Shown here: positions 5,588 to 14,909 of the stretch, piece by piece
Layout of the letters: the number at the start of each line of letters is the position of its first letter
Numbering within the stretch: position 1 is the stretch's first letter
Assembly (NCBI GenBank): GCA_009602725.1
Contig: WELB01000062.1
Coordinates: 561,325 to 576,316, forward strand
Reading direction: 5' to 3'
Source of the DNA: Spirogloea muscicola
Lineage: Eukaryota; Streptophyta; Zygnematophyceae; Spirogloeales; Spirogloeaceae
DNA length: 14,992 nt
Position numbers and translations under genes: made by a program
Notes under the pieces: model-generated
Databases searched by the model: none
What the model was told of the DNA's origin: nothing
What the model saw: only the letters and a program-made list of their open reading frames with translations

Positions 5588-8500
5588 TCACTCTTTTTCC
5601 TCGAAAAATTGGTGCAGCAAGCGGGGGACGTCACCAAAGCTTCTCGTGCAGCATATTAAACGCTCCCTTATCCAGCCAGGAAGCTTGGTAAGAGGTCCAC
5701 CTTGGCTGCTAAAATTGTAGCGTGTATCCAGCAAAATGATGGCTGCATAGTCTCCAATGTGGCGAATAGCGCGACCTATAATACAGAGTCTCATCCAGCA
5801 ATGGAGGCACATAAGACAAGGGCGCTTTACTTGTACCAAGTCATCAAAGAGTGGCTACTGACGCCCTGTTGTTGACCAGCCAAACGAAAGTAATTAAGTT
5901 GACCTAAGTTGCACAAGTGGCACTTACCAATTGACTGATTGACTGCCTTCATGCAAAGGTTTTCATAGTATGCTTGCCCTCGTTGTCCGCACCTCCGAAG
6001 GATGTTCACCTGGGCAGCCTGCGTTTGCAAGCAAGGTCTCTTGCACTATCACTGACAGGAGACTGGTGAGCTTTGGCAATGCTTGACAGAGTTACTTGCA
6101 GGTCAAGCAAAGGGACAACAGGCCGGAAGGAAGACAGTACCTCCTTTGCAGTGTCGTGAGCATTCTCTGTGGTCGGTCGCTGATCCAAGTAATGCATCCG
6201 CTCAAGGAGCTCCGGATCTGAGGGGCTTGGATAGGGAAGACCAACCATGACCACGCATCTGCCCATGCCATCGCTGAAGTTGATACCTTCGGACATCTTG
6301 CCTCCAACAACACATAGTAGCAGAGCACCACCTGATCCTCTTCCTCTGTGCTGTCTTGGATGCCCAGGACGTCCTTGGCTTACCCTCTCTTCTCCAGTGG
6401 GTGCACTACCTGCCCCCTGCATGCATGCCCCCTTCTTGGAAGAGGCAGCATCCTGTGAGCTTGGTAGTCCACTTTGTCGATGTTGGAGTGTATTTATGCA
6501 GTCACGATACTGCTGGAGCACTTTGTCCACATCAGTGGAGCAACGTGGTTCTCGGAAGACCGTTTTCTTCTCCTCAATCCTTTTCATCATGCCGGAAGCA
6601 TGCCATGTATCATGCACTTCACTTTCATAGGCAAAGGAAGGCAAAAAGCAAACCACTCCATCAGGAACTAGTGTACATATGTTGCACATTATCCGTCCTA
6701 GCTCCTCAATCTGTCCATTCAAAACATAGCCCTCAATATTAGCAGGGTTAATGAGCTTCCTAAAGAGTTCGGTGATGCAAGCAGTCCACATTGAAGTTGG
6801 CACCGCAAAGGCTTGCATATCAATAATGTGACATTCAGAGGAAAAACAGATATGAAGCATCACTCTCAGCTCACAGCCTGCAGCATAAGAAGCCCCCCCC
6901 CCTTTTCAGTCAAAAGAATGTGAGCTACAAAGCCTTACAGCACTTTGCAAGCGCAACAAGTGCTGCATGGTTGAAGACAACGAAGGGCATACCATGGTCT
7001 GAGAAGAGCGCGACTTGAAGCTGAAGTTCAACTCCTTTCCAGTGGGACCTTTAGGTATGGCCAATGGAAGGATGCTAGTTTTAGGGACAATATGACCACA
7101 GGAATAGACCTGCAAATTCTTGTTATCAATGTTTGGGAACAATCCATCTCGAAGATCCTGAATCGGCTGTAATGTACCACCTGCAAGTATGACTGCTCTT
7201 GCACTCTGCACAATCTGCAGGCCAGAACCAACAATCAATCAGATTACATTGTGCTCTAGAGCTCATGACTCGGCCACCTGCGGTTGTGATACATAAGTAC
7301 CCTAAAAATTTTGCATCTGCTAGGTAGAGTAGCTCACTTCTTCGAAGTGTTTAGCAGCATTGAGCATGACAAATTTGTAGTAGGGATCCTCTGTCTCAGG
7401 ACCTGCTGCTTGGCATAGCACCCGGCCATCTGAATCTGCATTGACTAGAGCAATAAGAAAATCCGCAAATGCTCGAAAAGCGCTCATTGAGGTACTTTTA
7501 CTATCATTAAAACTCTCGCCGATGCGGAGGTGCTGAGGCTGCTGTTGCTGCCCGTATGTGCTCACCTGCCAGAAACACTTCAGCTGTATGAAGTTCATCG
7601 CGCACCCACACTTGCAAAGCATCAAAAAGCAGTGCTGTTGCTAGTGTTGCCCTTTGGCTTCCTCACGGCATAATTCATGTCTGTAAGGAAGCTCTGCATA
7701 GTCCTTGAAGCACACCAGACAAGGGTTGCTCTTTTCTACAATGTCATGGATCACAATCTGGTCAACAGATTATCTCAGCTACTTCATTGGCAAGTTGTTG
7801 GAGCGAGCGTGACAGATAGCCAAACCTTGTGTACAATATTACTGTCCCTGATGTATCGTTCCAGCTTAAATAAATTCACATTGTCAAGGCCGCATAGAAA
7901 TGTGAAATCATTGATAGTCATTATTCTAGTTGCTGGTGTTGTTGTGGTGCAAGCTCCTCCTGCTGCGAGTAATTTATGCAGACACTAAAGTCATGGTCGG
8001 TTTCAAAGTAGATTAAACCCACTTATGGCGAGCTTGCGGCATCTGTGTTTTCACCAAGCTTAGGGAACAGGCAGGATCCAGGGGTCTGGTAAGCTCACCA
8101 CTACTCAGACATTTCAACAGGGGTGGCAATGTCTGAAGCAACAGCTGGATGTATCTCCGATTTGACGAAGCGAGGCAATCCTTATACCTGTCCAGGTATG
8201 CTCCCAGCTGAAGTTGCACGCTTATAATCTGCAGAACATGTCTGTTTGCATCATGCTCTACACATTGCTCCATAGACGGATGGTGAATTGCTATGTAAGG
8301 TATCACTAAATGATACCTTACATTTTCTATTGTGAGAATTCACAATAGAAAACATATTGTCGAAGTCATCGTCGATGTAGGCTCAGATAGTGGATCTTGC
8401 AATTGCGTGGCTCTGAGGTTGATTACAAAGTAACAAATTCACCTGCAACTTAGAGAGACGGCAACTGTAGATGCTTGCAACTGTGTCCACCAAATTATGA

Positions 8501-10513
8501 GCTTCATCAATGACAACTATGGAACCTTGTACTTGCACACTAAGTGCTTCCCGCGTCTGCTTGTGCAGCAACGCCTGTTAGGCACCAAAGAGCAATGGTG
8601 TGCCCGGCTATTGTGAGAGCACCTCACAGGAGCTGATGATGCTGATGATCCCCTGTCAATATTCACATGATACAAGATGTTGGTTTCAATGTCCTCCAAG
8701 CATAGGAATGCACAATCTGCTGATATCTGGACGCTAGACAAGCCTCACCTGATATGGCAGGACGACAAGGTCTGCCAAAGGGACGAGTTGCCTGCTGGCA
8801 TAATAAGGGCAGCTCTCTAACTGCCTTCCAACGTTGACAAGTTCCTCAATATCCAACGGTGGCGCCTCCAGAAGATACTTCTTGAATTTACGTTGACCTT
8901 TCTGTGAGAGGAATGGGCAGCCTTTCTTGGCCTTGCTAGCCTTCAATCCCTCCTTGGCCTCCTGCGGAGCAGACACGAAGTCAGGCAATGCACCGTCTCA
9001 CAGGCAAGCCAGTCTCACACTCTTTTAGGAGATACCTGATCTTTGCGAGCAAATTAAGCTCCCATTACCTGCAAATATCTGCAGGAGCAATGTCCAACTT
9101 CTTGGGTGCAGAGCAATCAGGACCAGCTTTCAGACTTTGCCTTTGAGAGCACCAATGCCACAGTTCAGCTGTAGGTAACAGTTCTACCTTCTTCTTGACG
9201 TCCTTTTGCTTCTGCAGCTCCAAGCAGCGATCGTTGACATGGGCTGTACTTCCTGACAATCTCACAGCTGCGATAGCACCGCAGGAGTAAGTGGCCCTCA
9301 GAGCAATGAAGCACCATACAGAGATTGTCAGATTCAGACTAAACTTACATGTACTCTTCCTTTCACAGAGCGTGCTCATCCCAGAGCTTCATAATCTAGA
9401 TCCAGGTTCTTCTTACCTTACCTTGGTTTATGCACAAGCTCTTGCGGGAGCCCAGCGCCACGGTCTGTAAGGACTCTGCAAATATGGTTTTCCTGAGTTC
9501 CCCGACAAATTGTGAGAGCTGTGAATGGGTCCTGCTGCAGAAGAAGACCTTCAGTTGCTTCACACCTTCATGGTTCTCCTTGTCGCTTTCGTCCTCACTG
9601 CTGCTTGCAGTGTCCACCGTGCAGAGACGTTCCCTACTTCTCTTCTTCAAAACTGTCAGCCAATTCCACTCAGCCATCAAGTCACATCTGAGGCTTCGGA
9701 GTGAATTGTCTTCTGGCAGCTGCTTTCACGGCCTTGGTCTATCTCACAAGTCGCATGCATTCCTAGGCAACTTGCAGATGATCATGCATTCAAAGCTAAG
9801 GTGCAAAAAGTTACGGTGTACCCTCGGAATCGCTGTCCCAGTCGTCGAGAAGAAGCTCATCCTCATGTATGGCTTGTTCCCCATGCCCGTCAGCTTCCAG
9901 ATCGGGCAAGGTAGCAGCAACTATTACTTCAGCACCTCTTTGAGCAGCAGTCTTCTTCACCTTTATCTTCTTCTTGCGCTGGAGAGGACACGGCTTCAAT
10001 TCATTGATCTTCGACGGCACGTCCCGCAACCAATCTGGTTCCAGCTTCGAGACCTCCCCAACTGTGACCAAGTCGTTTGCAGCCTCGCTTGCTGAGCTCT
10101 GCTGTTGCTGATCATGGAGCCACTGCAGTGTGCTGCATATGAGGCTCAGCGTCTTCCCTGTACCTGCATGATGTCAGATAACATTCTGAAATCAGCTCAA
10201 CGGTAATTTCTTCCAATAGCAATAGCTCTAGGCGTCACGCCTAAAGCTAGAGAATCCCTGGCTTCCGGAACAGAGGCGTGATGCGTCTTGGCTAAGTCAT
10301 CCGCAGCTTGAACAACGAGCAGCGCCGGCTAGAGGGGACAATCTGCACACCGGTTGGACTCTCCACAATCCCAACGCCGCCGCGGTCCAAGCAATCGTAG
10401 ACCGCCCGCATGAAGCCCTTCTGGATGTCGTAAGGGGGAAATGGGAAAGCGCCGAACATGGCATCACGGCCGTCTGCGCCGTCAGTGGCGCCGTCGGCGC
10501 ACTCGCTACTCAT
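5588..10513 (-). CDS. DDX11: DDX11/CHL1-type Fe-S DNA helicase, 13 exons
   Basis: Superfamily 2 5'-3' DNA helicase of the XPD/FANCJ/DDX11 group. In other eukaryotes it acts in the nucleus in sister-chromatid cohesion and replication-fork repair. Exons (minus): 10513-10351, 10163-9822, 9652-9422, 9267-9188, 8961-8749, 8574-8443, 8228-8099, 7959-7826, 7565-7338, 7214-6993, 6710-6141, 6009-5928, 5775-5588. The joined length is 2715 bases, or 904 residues, close to human and plant homologues. Visible motifs: FPFPPYDIQ (23-31), Walker A S-P-T-G-T-G-K-T (52-59), motif Ia SRTHSQL (208-214), Fe-S cysteines C242, C260, C287 and C323, DEAH (366-369), LAGGTLQP (561-568), [18 protein letters not shown] (759-776), and motif VI Q840/G843/R844/R847. 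An acidic linker (about 150-200) and a low-complexity insert (about 703-751) are lineage-specific. All introns are GT-AG. It is divergent from the SNARE gene. Confidence 0.94.
8293..8352. repeat. Twin perfect hairpins inside helicase intron 6
   Basis: Two adjacent inverted repeats share a base at 8323. The first has 13-base arms (8293-8305 and 8311-8323) around CTAAA. The second has 13-base arms (8323-8335 and 8340-8352) around GAAT. Both arm pairs are perfect by eye. They lie in the intron between 8228 and 8443, about 65 bases from its 3' splice site, and the sequence is AT-rich compared with the exons. It may be a miniature mobile element or an RNA structure affecting splicing. Confidence 0.85.
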
Positions 10514-10672
10514 GATCGCCCGCTCGACTTCCGAGCCTTCCTACACGGCCCTCACTGCGCGGGCCAGCGTCCGCTGGTCCGCGACGCTGGCCAGCGCCAC
10601 GGGCTCTCGCCGGTCCCGACCGCAGCCGGCCTCCGCCCACGCCGCCGGCGCCGGGGCGACGTGCGCCGCAGC

Positions 10673-10673
10673 C
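10673..10673. other. Unresolved base (N)
   Basis: The only ambiguous base in the window, inside a very GC-rich part of the divergent promoter region, about 160 bases upstream of the helicase start. It falls in no predicted coding exon. Confidence 0.95.
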
Positions 10674-10787
10674 NCGGCAACTCATCCCGACAGCTTAGAT
10701 CCGGGCTAGGCGTCCCGGTCAGCCCGCTGCTGCGCCGCCGGGAGCCTGCCGCCGTCGCCCCCCCCCCGCCCGCCGCCTGGCCCGCTG

Positions 10788-10817
10788 AAACCCTAGACCC
10801 CTAAACCCCTAAACCCC
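10788..10817. promoter_or_regulatory. Telomere-like repeat / telo-box
   Basis: The plus strand reads AAACCCTA, then GACCCCTAAA, then CCCCTAAACCCC: about three and a half units of CCCTAAA/CCCCTAAA, the complement of the plant and green-algal telomere unit TTTAGGG with an extra G in places. AAACCCTA is also the plant promoter telo-box, known from genes of growth, translation and replication. It lies 275 bases upstream of the helicase start and 342 bases upstream of the SNARE start. Whether it is a regulatory site or an interstitial telomere scar cannot be decided here. Confidence 0.7.
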
Positions 10818-11158
10818 AACGCTTGCATTGGCGCCCGCCGCCGCGCCCGCCAACCATCCCGAGGCCCTCCTCCGCTCCTCTGCTTTCTAGTAGCTGCTCC
10901 TTCTTAGCTGCCGCCGACTGGACTTGGCGCGGTCGCAGTCCCGCTAGGCAGCGACCGAGTCGCCACCACTGGCGAGCGCCGGGCCTGAGGAACGGGCCTG
11001 CGCTCGGGACAGGACCTGCTCCGCTGGCCGAGACAGGCCTTTCTCGTCGGCCATGATCGTCAGACTTGCCGCCTCCCGATCGGCTCGCGGTTGGTAGCTC
11101 GCGAGCTCCAGGGGCTCATCCGAAAGCAGCCGCTTCGGTCGGCGGCAGTCCCGGCACG

Positions 11159-13190
11159 ATGGCCGTGCAAGGCGGGAGGGACCGCACCGAGGCCTTCAGG
11201 GAGACGGTGCGGCGGGCGGCGTCGCTCGAGGGCCGCTCCGAGGTGAGCTCCGAGCCGGGCGAGGGCTCTTGAGAGCCCTTTCGGACGCCGCTGACCATGC
11301 TTCGGCTCAAGGCCGGTAGAAGCGAGCCAGCGACGTCTCTGAACGTGCTTTTGCCGTATGGCTGGCACATTACACCAGGCGCAGATGGCGAAGATAGCGT
11401 CCAAGTTCCTGTTGAGGCAGCCGGTTCTCCACACCCCCTTCCACCGTACGGCCCTCGACATTGTAGGCATTTGCACCAGTCGGCCACTCTTTTATGCACA
11501 TTAAGCCACTGCAAGCTACTGGGTCGACGAAGCAGGCTTTCACTGAAGTACAGCACTTGACGCTGCGGCGCTGGCACTGTTCTGCTGTCATGGCAGCTCG
11601 GCAACGTGCAGACCATGCAGGCCTTCATTGCGAGGCACCACAAGGACTATCTTGATCGGCAGCGGAGCACTGAGCGAGAGAAGGATGACATTGAGCACGA
11701 GGTGCGGGCAGCCCACCTAGCTGCATGACGTTGCGTCCTGTTAGCAGTGTTGGCCTTCCAGTCTATTGTGCACATGGTTACAGCAGGACATCAGCCATGA
11801 AGCTTGTTGAGAGCAAAGGATTTTGTCAATGCAACACCCTAAGAGATCTATGTGTACTCTCTAGTCGTCGCTGACGTATTGTGCATGTTAACAACCTGAC
11901 GATTATGCATTATGATGGGTTCTCAAGGTCGGACTCTTCATGAAGGCCTGTCGAGAGCGGATTGACGTCCTGAGAGCAACTATTGTTGCAGAGCCTGGAA
12001 AGCCCTCATCGCTCAGCTGGCTTGGGCTATCCCAGCGGAGCGGTTCGGAGCCTCATGTATCCGCTCATCAGCAAGGCGTGGTACGCACAGAAATATTCTC
12101 TGCAGATGTATTGATGCATCCAAGCTTTGCCTGTCAGTGTCTACATTCCGTCGAGCTCTAGCCTATCATAAGCAAGCTGTCAATGCGCTTCTGTGGGGCG
12201 TAGGTGCTGTACCTGAGCGAGCGCCTTGCAGCAGTCGCAGGCGTCTTCGATAAGATGAGGGTCCTTCGGTACCAGGAGGCATTGGAGCGCCGCCAGCCCC
12301 TCAACAGGCTCAGGGCGAAAAGGGATGCAGGGATGCTGGGGAGCCCTGATGGCGGCAGGTCCAAAGTACTAGACAATGCAACAACTGAAGCAAGGGGAAA
12401 TGAGCAAGCTCAAATTCTTCTCCAAGAAGATACCAGGGCGCTGCAGGTACATGACACGGTTAAATGCGTGTGTGTGAGCTTGTATTTGCTGGATACTGTT
12501 GCAGGGCACCGCTCTGTGTGAGTTGCTGCAAGATCTGGTCGTAGTGGTGGCAAATGGTGCTATAGACACTGAGGAGCTGGCATCGATAACCCCCTACATT
12601 ATGGCCAACATATTTCTGATCTGAGAAAGATGGACATACTGCCACTGTGGCTTATGGACAGGTTGAGCTGAGCAGCTTGTTGGACAGTGCCCGTGAAGCC
12701 GAGAGCAAGATGCTGGAGATGTCCGCGCTCAGCCACCTCTTCTCTACACACATTGTTCAGCAGGCTCATCAAATTGAGCAGCTCTATCAGCAGGTGTGAA
12801 TTGCTGCACGTGCCAAGAGTGCCAGTAACAGAAAAAGGTGGCTTGCATCTTCGTTGGAGCAGTGAGCCTATTTCCGCTGTACTAGAGTGAGCTGTCTCTG
12901 GAATGCCTGGTGACATTTACGTGTCAGCATGTACTGAAGGTGGCATGCATGCCGCAGCTATTGGAGTTTGCTTGTTCCGCATAATTGCAGCTGTGTGCAG
13001 TCCTGTGCACTCTTTTACATATGAAAGACTTGCTCATTGCTGACAGGCTGTGGAGGCAACGCACAATGTAGAGAAGGGCAACAAGGAGCTCGTCAGGACA
13101 GTTTGGAGTAATAAGGATAACCGTACTTTCCTCCTCCTCTTTCTGATTGTCGCATCCTTGGCTCTTCTGTTTCTAGATTGGTATCAATGA
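11159..13190 (+). CDS. SYP81: ER Qa-SNARE, SYP81/syntaxin-18/Ufe1 type, 7 exons
   Basis: Tail-anchored SNARE expected on the endoplasmic reticulum, where this family receives Golgi-to-ER retrograde vesicles. Exons: 11159-11242, 11385-11462 (or from 11379), 11597-11701, 11928-12080, 12204-12446, 12662-12793, 13047-13190. The joined frame gives 312 residues, the usual family length. The N-terminus has the typical RDRTEAF block (residues 7-13), followed by HHKDYLDRQRSTEREKDDIE (about 65-85) and a three-helix-type region. The SNARE motif spans about 236-290. By alignment with syntaxins the central-layer glutamine is probably Q255. A hydrophobic segment (293-309) ends in FLDWYQ, the hallmark C-terminus of this subfamily. 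An in-frame upstream ATG at 11066 would add 31 residues, and I prefer 11159 by family length. All six introns are phase 0. Confidence 0.94.
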
Positions 13191-13472
13191 CTGCCTAGCA
13201 TGCACAGTCAAACTCCAATTAGTATGGACTTGCGTCAATGTAGCGGGCTTTCTCATGTGGTGTCAGCTGCTATGCACACACCATAGCAGTGGCCACATGT
13301 GCCACGCGTATTGTTGTCCAGCGTCCACAAAATGCTCGGACCATGTCCGAGTGCCAAGCAGATCTTGCCAAGTGTGCGAAGCCAGTAGGTGCATGGTGTG
13401 CATGTATTCCAGGACTGTGCACTCAGCGTTATGTCATAGCTGTCTTGGCCATGCAGATGCCTTCAAGCACGT
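13191..13472. other. Intergenic region between convergent genes
   Basis: The 282 bases between the SNARE stop (plus) and the DUF3598-like stop (minus) must hold both 3' UTRs. I see no TGTAA on either strand. A small dyad CTCGGAC-CAT-GTCCGAG lies at 13335-13351. A cysteine-rich plus-strand frame starts at 13255 but overlaps the neighbouring gene antisense and has no recognisable family. Confidence 0.6.
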
Positions 13473-14891
13473 TCACAAGGTGCCGTCCTCGACTAGCTTA
13501 TACCAACCTCCGCGCACATACTCTAGTTCTCCAGAGGCTGCGTACTTGACCCACGTCTGCAAGATCTCGTCGCTGCTGGCGAGCCACGTGGCCACAAACT
13601 CGAAGTCCTTACCAATTGGCAATCTCAGAGGAGCGGCAATGGAGACATTGTTGGGGAGATGGTGAAGAAGGACCGAATGTGAGTCGCGGCCTCGACGGAA
13701 GCCCTTCCACTCGCCCATTGCTTCTGCGTGGTCGAGGGTTGGGGTGATTGTCCTTTCGAGGCCCACAAAACGGCCTTTGGGCTCCAGTCTCGCTGGTGCT
13801 AGGTCCACTTTCTCGTGTGTCCACCGATTGCCAGTCCAGGAGGCCGGCTGCTGCTGGTCGTCAGGCAGGGCGTCCTCCAGCGTCAGGCCGACCAGCAGCG
13901 CCTCCTTCTCGTTGTAGCCGACCGGGACGCTGAATCGCGCGTCAGGGCCTGTGGAGGAGCACGATAGGCAAGAGACAGGCAAGATTGGCAACAATTGATC
14001 AGCAGACGTGACAAGTGACCGGATCGCAGTTGTGACAGGGGTTTTGGCGGCACCATGGACCTGCCATGAAGAAGAACTCGACGAAGACGGCCGACTTGGG
14101 ATCGCCGGGCTTGACCCGCAGCTGCGCCCAGCAGTTGTCACCGTCAGGCCCGAGGGCCAGGACACGGTGGTCTGCAGATTGCGGGTGCACGAGGCCGTCA
14201 GGTAGGCTGTGCTCGGCAGCGCTGTAGTGCCATGGCCCGAAATCCCACTTCCAGTCCGCGTCGCCTTCGGCTCCATACCACTGGTTCTGCAACAAGCGAG
14301 CACCGAACACCAGCCACAGCCACCATATATTGGTCTGGGTCGGCAGCTGCTGGCCCACTTGCAGAGCAGCGGCCGTGCGGTGTGGCTGTGCTCCATAGCT
14401 CGCAGTGATGGCCGGCTGTCACCGACCTTGTGGCGGACCGCCGTGGCGCCGGCGTCGGTGGCCTGCAGCGAGCGCACAGAGCGGTAGGTCTTGGAGAAGC
14501 TGGCGCCGGCGGCGGGCTCCCACAGCACCCAGAGGCCGTGCCAGTGCCGCAGGTGCGGCCGGTGCCACGCCCAGTGCTCCTCGGTGCTCAGCCGCCGGCT
14601 GCTGCCGCCGCCGCCGACTTCGCCGCTGCGGCCGCCGTCGCTGCGGCCGTGGGCAGCCGTCTCGCAGCGCAGGCCCTCTTTGCTGGGCTGCGCAGCGCTG
14701 CTGCCGGCGGAGGGCTTTCCCTTTCTGTCGGCGCTCCTGCTCAAGGACTGCTCGTCAGAGGTACTGGGGCCTCGCAGCCCGGCGCGCCGTCGCGAAAGGC
14801 GGGCAGTGGGGTCCCCTGCCACCGTCCTGGAGGCGGCGGGCCACAGGCTGGTAGCCCGGCAGCCGCAGGCGGGGGCGGCGGCGGCCGTCAT
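13473..14891 (-). CDS. DUF3598-like protein, probable plastid protein, 3 exons
   Basis: Exons (minus): 14891-14427, 14286-14061, 13948-13473, joining to 388 residues. The first ~100 residues are rich in Ala, Ser, Arg and Gly with few acids, like an algal chloroplast transit peptide plus linker. From about 105 the protein resembles DUF3598, a lipocalin/fatty-acid-binding-like family of cyanobacteria and plants with no settled function: H-W-H-G-L-W-V-L-W-E (116-125), Y-R-S-V-R-S-L-Q (136-143), W-D-F-G-P-W (169-174), V-E-F-F-F (224-228), R-F-S-V-P-V-G-Y (235-242), and a C-terminal V-S-I-A-A-P block. An upstream in-frame TAG about 40 bases before the ATG supports this start. The family call rests on remembered motifs. 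The intron 1 donor (GTCGGT) is non-optimal but keeps the frame. Confidence 0.65.
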   Translation of the reverse strand: MTAAAAPACGCRATSLWPAASRTVAGDPTARLSRRRAGLRGPSTSDEQSLSRSADRKGKPSAGSSAAQPSKEGLRCETAAHGRSDGGRSGEVGGGGSSRRLSTEEHWAWHRPHLRHWHGLWVLWEPAAGASFSKTYRSVRSLQATDAGATAVRHKVGDSRPSLRAMEHSHTARPLLCKWASSCRPRPIYGGCGWCSVLACCRTSGMEPKATRTGSGISGHGTTALPSTAYLTASCTRNLQTTVSWPSGLTVTTAGRSCGSSPAIPSRPSSSSSSSWQVHGAAKTPVTTAIRSLVTSADQLLPILPVSCLSCSSTGPDARFSVPVGYNEKEALLVGLTLEDALPDDQQQPASWTGNRWTHEKVDLAPARLEPKGRFVGLERTITPTLDHAEAMGEWKGFRRGRDSHSVLLHHLPNNVSIAAPLRLPIGKDFEFVATWLASSDEILQTWVKYAASGELEYVRGGWYKLVEDGTL

Positions 14892-14909
14892 GGCGCGCCG
14901 CTCATCGCA

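Larger units (their letters stand above)
10514..11158. promoter_or_regulatory. Shared divergent promoter region, helicase and SNARE genes
   Basis: This 645-base gap separates the two divergent start codons and is very GC-rich. It must hold both promoters and both 5' UTRs. It contains a C-rich run (10758-10767), a telomere-like repeat (10788-10817) and one unresolved base at 10673. I could not identify a TATA box. Open frames here (for example 10458-10709 and 10823-11056, plus) have no recognisable domain and are probably chance frames or upstream frames. Confidence 0.6.

Noticed and set aside
6346-6383. 38-base mini-intron in helicase exon 11
   Set aside because: It has GT and AG ends, but removing it shifts the frame away from the conserved V-V-G-G-K motif.
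9430-10095. 221-residue open frame on the plus strand
   Set aside because: It lies antisense to helicase exons 2 and 3 and crosses the intron between them. It has no recognisable domain, while the minus strand carries clear helicase motifs.
10458-11056. Plus-strand frames in the divergent promoter
   Set aside because: They are low complexity and cross the unresolved base or overlap helicase exon 1. No domain is visible, and upstream frames in a 5' UTR cannot be excluded.
13335-13351. Small dyad between the convergent genes as a terminator
   Set aside because: The 7-base stem is short, there is no known role for such dyads in algal 3' end formation, and it could be chance.
13255-13665. Cysteine-rich 136-residue plus-strand frame
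   Set aside because: It runs from the SNARE 3' flank into the antisense of the DUF3598-like exon 3. The cysteines show no regular spacing, so it is probably a chance frame.
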